Positions 62,333-64,000 of a stretch of DNA of 64,000 nt are shown piece after piece. Source of the DNA: Streptomyces endocoffeicus (GTDB lineage: Bacteria > Actinomycetota > Actinomycetes > Streptomycetales > Streptomycetaceae); assembly GCF_016741935.1 (NCBI RefSeq), contig NZ_JAERRG010000011.1, positions 264,266-328,265 on the forward strand, read 5' to 3'. A program made the position numbers and the translations under genes. Below the pieces are notes generated by a model, which did not search any database, was not told where the DNA came from, and saw nothing but the letters and a program-made list of their open reading frames with translations. Positions within the stretch are counted from its first letter, which is position 1. Every line of letters starts with the position of its first letter.

Positions 62333-62567
62333 GCGGGGCCGAGGGGCGCCGCCCCACCACCCCCGCCGGCTGCGGTCGCGTTCGAAGTGCCCTGGTGAGA
62401 CCGTGAAGGGCAGGGCGACCCGTCTCCCACGGCAGGCGGCACGTGCCGCCATCGCAGCGGGGCCGCAGGACATGACGGCCGCGCCACCATCCATCCACCA
62501 TCACTCGCGGCCTCGGGCCGGGTGACGGCAGTGGTCGCATGCGTGTGGTGGTGAGCGAGGAGTGATC

Positions 62568-63737
62568 ATGAAAGCAGCCGTATACGAAGGACCGCGGAAC
62601 GTCGCGGTCGAGGAGAAGCCCGACCCGAAGATCGAGCACCCCTGCGACGCGATCGTCAAAATCACCACCACCAATATCTGCGGCTCCGATCTGCACATGT
62701 ACGAAGGGCGTACGTCGTTCGAGAAGGGCCGCATCTTCGGGCACGAGAACCTGGGGCAGGTCATCGAGGTCGGCTCGGCGGTCAGAAAGCTCAAGGTCGG
62801 CATGTATGTGGTGCTGCCGTTCAACATCGCCTGCGGTTTCTGCAAACAGTGCGAGCGCGGCTTGACCAACTACTGCCTGACCATGCAGCCGGAGCCCTCG
62901 GCCGCCGGAGCCGCTTACGGCTTCGCGGACATGGGGCCGTACCAGGGTGGCCAGGCCGAGTTCCTGCGCGTGCCGTACGCGGACTTCAACGCGCTGCGGC
63001 TGGACGAGGACGCCGAAGAGCGCCAGACGGACTACGTGATGCTGGCCGATATCTTCCCCACCGGCTACCACGCCACCGAGATGGCGGGCGTCAAGCCCGG
63101 GGACCAGACCGTCATCTACGGTGCGGGTCCCGTGGGGCTGATGGCGGCCTACTCGGCGGTGATCAAGGGTGCTGGACGGGTGTGGGTGTGCGACTTCCAC
63201 ACCGATCGGCTGCGCAAGGCCGAGGAGATCGGCGCTATGCCGATCGATATGCGCGAGCAGGACCCGGGCGAGGTCATCAAAGAAGCCACTTTGGGGCTCG
63301 GCGCCGACAACGGCTGCGAGTGCGTCGGCTACCAGGCCCATGACCCGTCGGGCCACGAGGACGCCTCCCGCACGATGAACAGCCTGATCGAGAACGTCCG
63401 CTTCACCGGGTGCATCGGCGTGGTGGGCGTGTTCGTCCCCGAGGACCCCGGCGGCAGGGAATACCAGCCCCAGATCGGCGACTTCGAGGCCAAGGGCAAG
63501 GTACCCATCGACTGGGGCAAGCTCTGGTTCAAGGGCCAGAAGATCGGCACCGGCCAGGCGCCGGTGAAGAGGTACAACCGCCGGCTGCGCGACCTGATCG
63601 CCGGGGGCAAGGCCAAGCCCAGCTGGGTGGTCTCCCATGAGCTTCCGCTGGACCAGGCCCCCGACGCCTATGACCACTTCGACCGCCGGGACGAGGGCTG
63701 GACCAAGGTCATCCTGCACCCGGACGGTTCCGGCTGA
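62568..63737 (+). CDS. Zinc-dependent alcohol dehydrogenase, formaldehyde dehydrogenase (FdhA) type
   Basis: This 389-residue medium-chain dehydrogenase carries catalytic zinc ligands Cys38 (ICGSD) and His59 (GHEN) and structural-zinc cysteines in ACGFCKQCERGLTNYC. Its Rossmann motif is IYGAGPVGLMAAYSAV. The insertion between the zinc region and the nucleotide fold (GPYQGGQAEFLRVPYADFNALRL, ADIFPTGYHATEM) marks the glutathione-independent formaldehyde dehydrogenase group. ATG 62568 has GAGGAG 6 nt upstream; an in-frame GTG six bases earlier lies inside that site. The 235 bp before it hold no gene. Confidence 0.92.
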   Translation: MKAAVYEGPRNVAVEEKPDPKIEHPCDAIVKITTTNICGSDLHMYEGRTSFEKGRIFGHENLGQVIEVGSAVRKLKVGMYVVLPFNIACGFCKQCERGLTNYCLTMQPEPSAAGAAYGFADMGPYQGGQAEFLRVPYADFNALRLDEDAEERQTDYVMLADIFPTGYHATEMAGVKPGDQTVIYGAGPVGLMAAYSAVIKGAGRVWVCDFHTDRLRKAEEIGAMPIDMREQDPGEVIKEATLGLGADNGCECVGYQAHDPSGHEDASRTMNSLIENVRFTGCIGVVGVFVPEDPGGREYQPQIGDFEAKGKVPIDWGKLWFKGQKIGTGQAPVKRYNRRLRDLIAGGKAKPSWVVSHELPLDQAPDAYDHFDRRDEGWTKVILHPDGSG

Positions 63738-64000
63738 CCCGGCGGCCGGGCGCCGCTGTCCCGGTGCCCCGAGGCCCACGGGGCCGGGGCGCATCCTGGC
63801 CGCGCGGGCTGCCATCCTTGCCCGGGTCGGCCTGGGAAGCGGCGAGCCGGTATGCCCGGGTGTGGGCCGCCCGGATCGCGCCTGCTCGTACCTGTCCTCG
63901 GTGGCGGTCTGGGGCGGCGAAATTAGACCCCACAAGCGCGGACGTTCGTGCGTCCGATTTGTCACCCTTGGGGAGAGAGTCTGCTAACCGATCCCGTTCC

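Noticed and set aside
63738..64000. Short open frames at the right end of the window
   Set aside because: They read Arg/Pro/Gly-rich sequence with no motif or ribosome site; no gene is supported there.

Overview
The window is a high-GC actinobacterial chromosome segment, almost certainly Streptomyces or a close relative. The evidence is G/C-ending codons, frequent GTG and TTG starts, a complete pupylation/20S proteasome locus followed by pafBC and tatAC, a DmdR-type iron box and an actinobacterial tRNA-Pro. Functions are assigned by reading motifs; no database search was run.

Positions 1-18575 are conserved housekeeping DNA. In order they hold the proteasomal ATPase arc (missing its first residues), dop, pup, prcB and prcA, then a divergent LacI regulator/MFS exporter pair, pafA, two FKBP isomerases, the WYL regulators pafB and pafC, two tiny genes, tatA, tatC and a large DEAD/DEAH RNA helicase. 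Dop deamidates Pup, PafA ligates it to proteins, and Arc feeds the tagged proteins to PrcBA. PafBC is the neighbouring DNA-damage-type regulator.

Positions 18599-39117 are a mixed chromosomal region. It holds two IPT/TIG-repeat proteins, an iron-regulated siderophore-interacting reductase, a 5'-3' exonuclease, a glycine-betaine-type ABC transporter whose permease carries two binding domains, a TROVE/VWA (Ro60-like) protein and a BtuF-like receptor. A TetR gene diverges from a hydrolase fused to a virginiamycin-B-lyase-like propeller. A Tat-exported WD40-like/amidohydrolase, a monoacylglycerol-lipase-like hydrolase and a split transketolase follow.

Positions 39343-54285 are the main discovery. 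A tRNA-Pro(GGG) gene is the left end of an integrated island bounded by a 52-bp perfect direct repeat of the tRNA 3' part (39366-39417 and 54234-54285). The island carries a tyrosine integrase and a compact type I-B-like cas operon (cas6-cas8-cas7-cas5-cas3) with no cas1, cas2 or cas4. Two CRISPR arrays of about 25 and 41 repeats flank the operon and point away from it. At the right edge are an SMI1/KNR4-like gene and gene remnants. Cas6 should process crRNAs from both arrays, Cas5/7/8 form Cascade and HD-Cas3 destroys targets. The repeat pattern of array 1 shows past polarised spacer acquisition although the adaptation genes are absent here. A CreA-like pair of degenerate repeats lies between array 1 and cas3.

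Positions 54286-58737 are debris beside the island: a second related integrase next to the second att copy, a GMC-oxidoreductase fragment, a membrane protein, and RidA-like and RraA-like genes that look damaged. Positions 58738-64000 return to intact genes: two adjacent SpoIIE/PP2C-type sensory phosphatases and a zinc-dependent formaldehyde/alcohol dehydrogenase.
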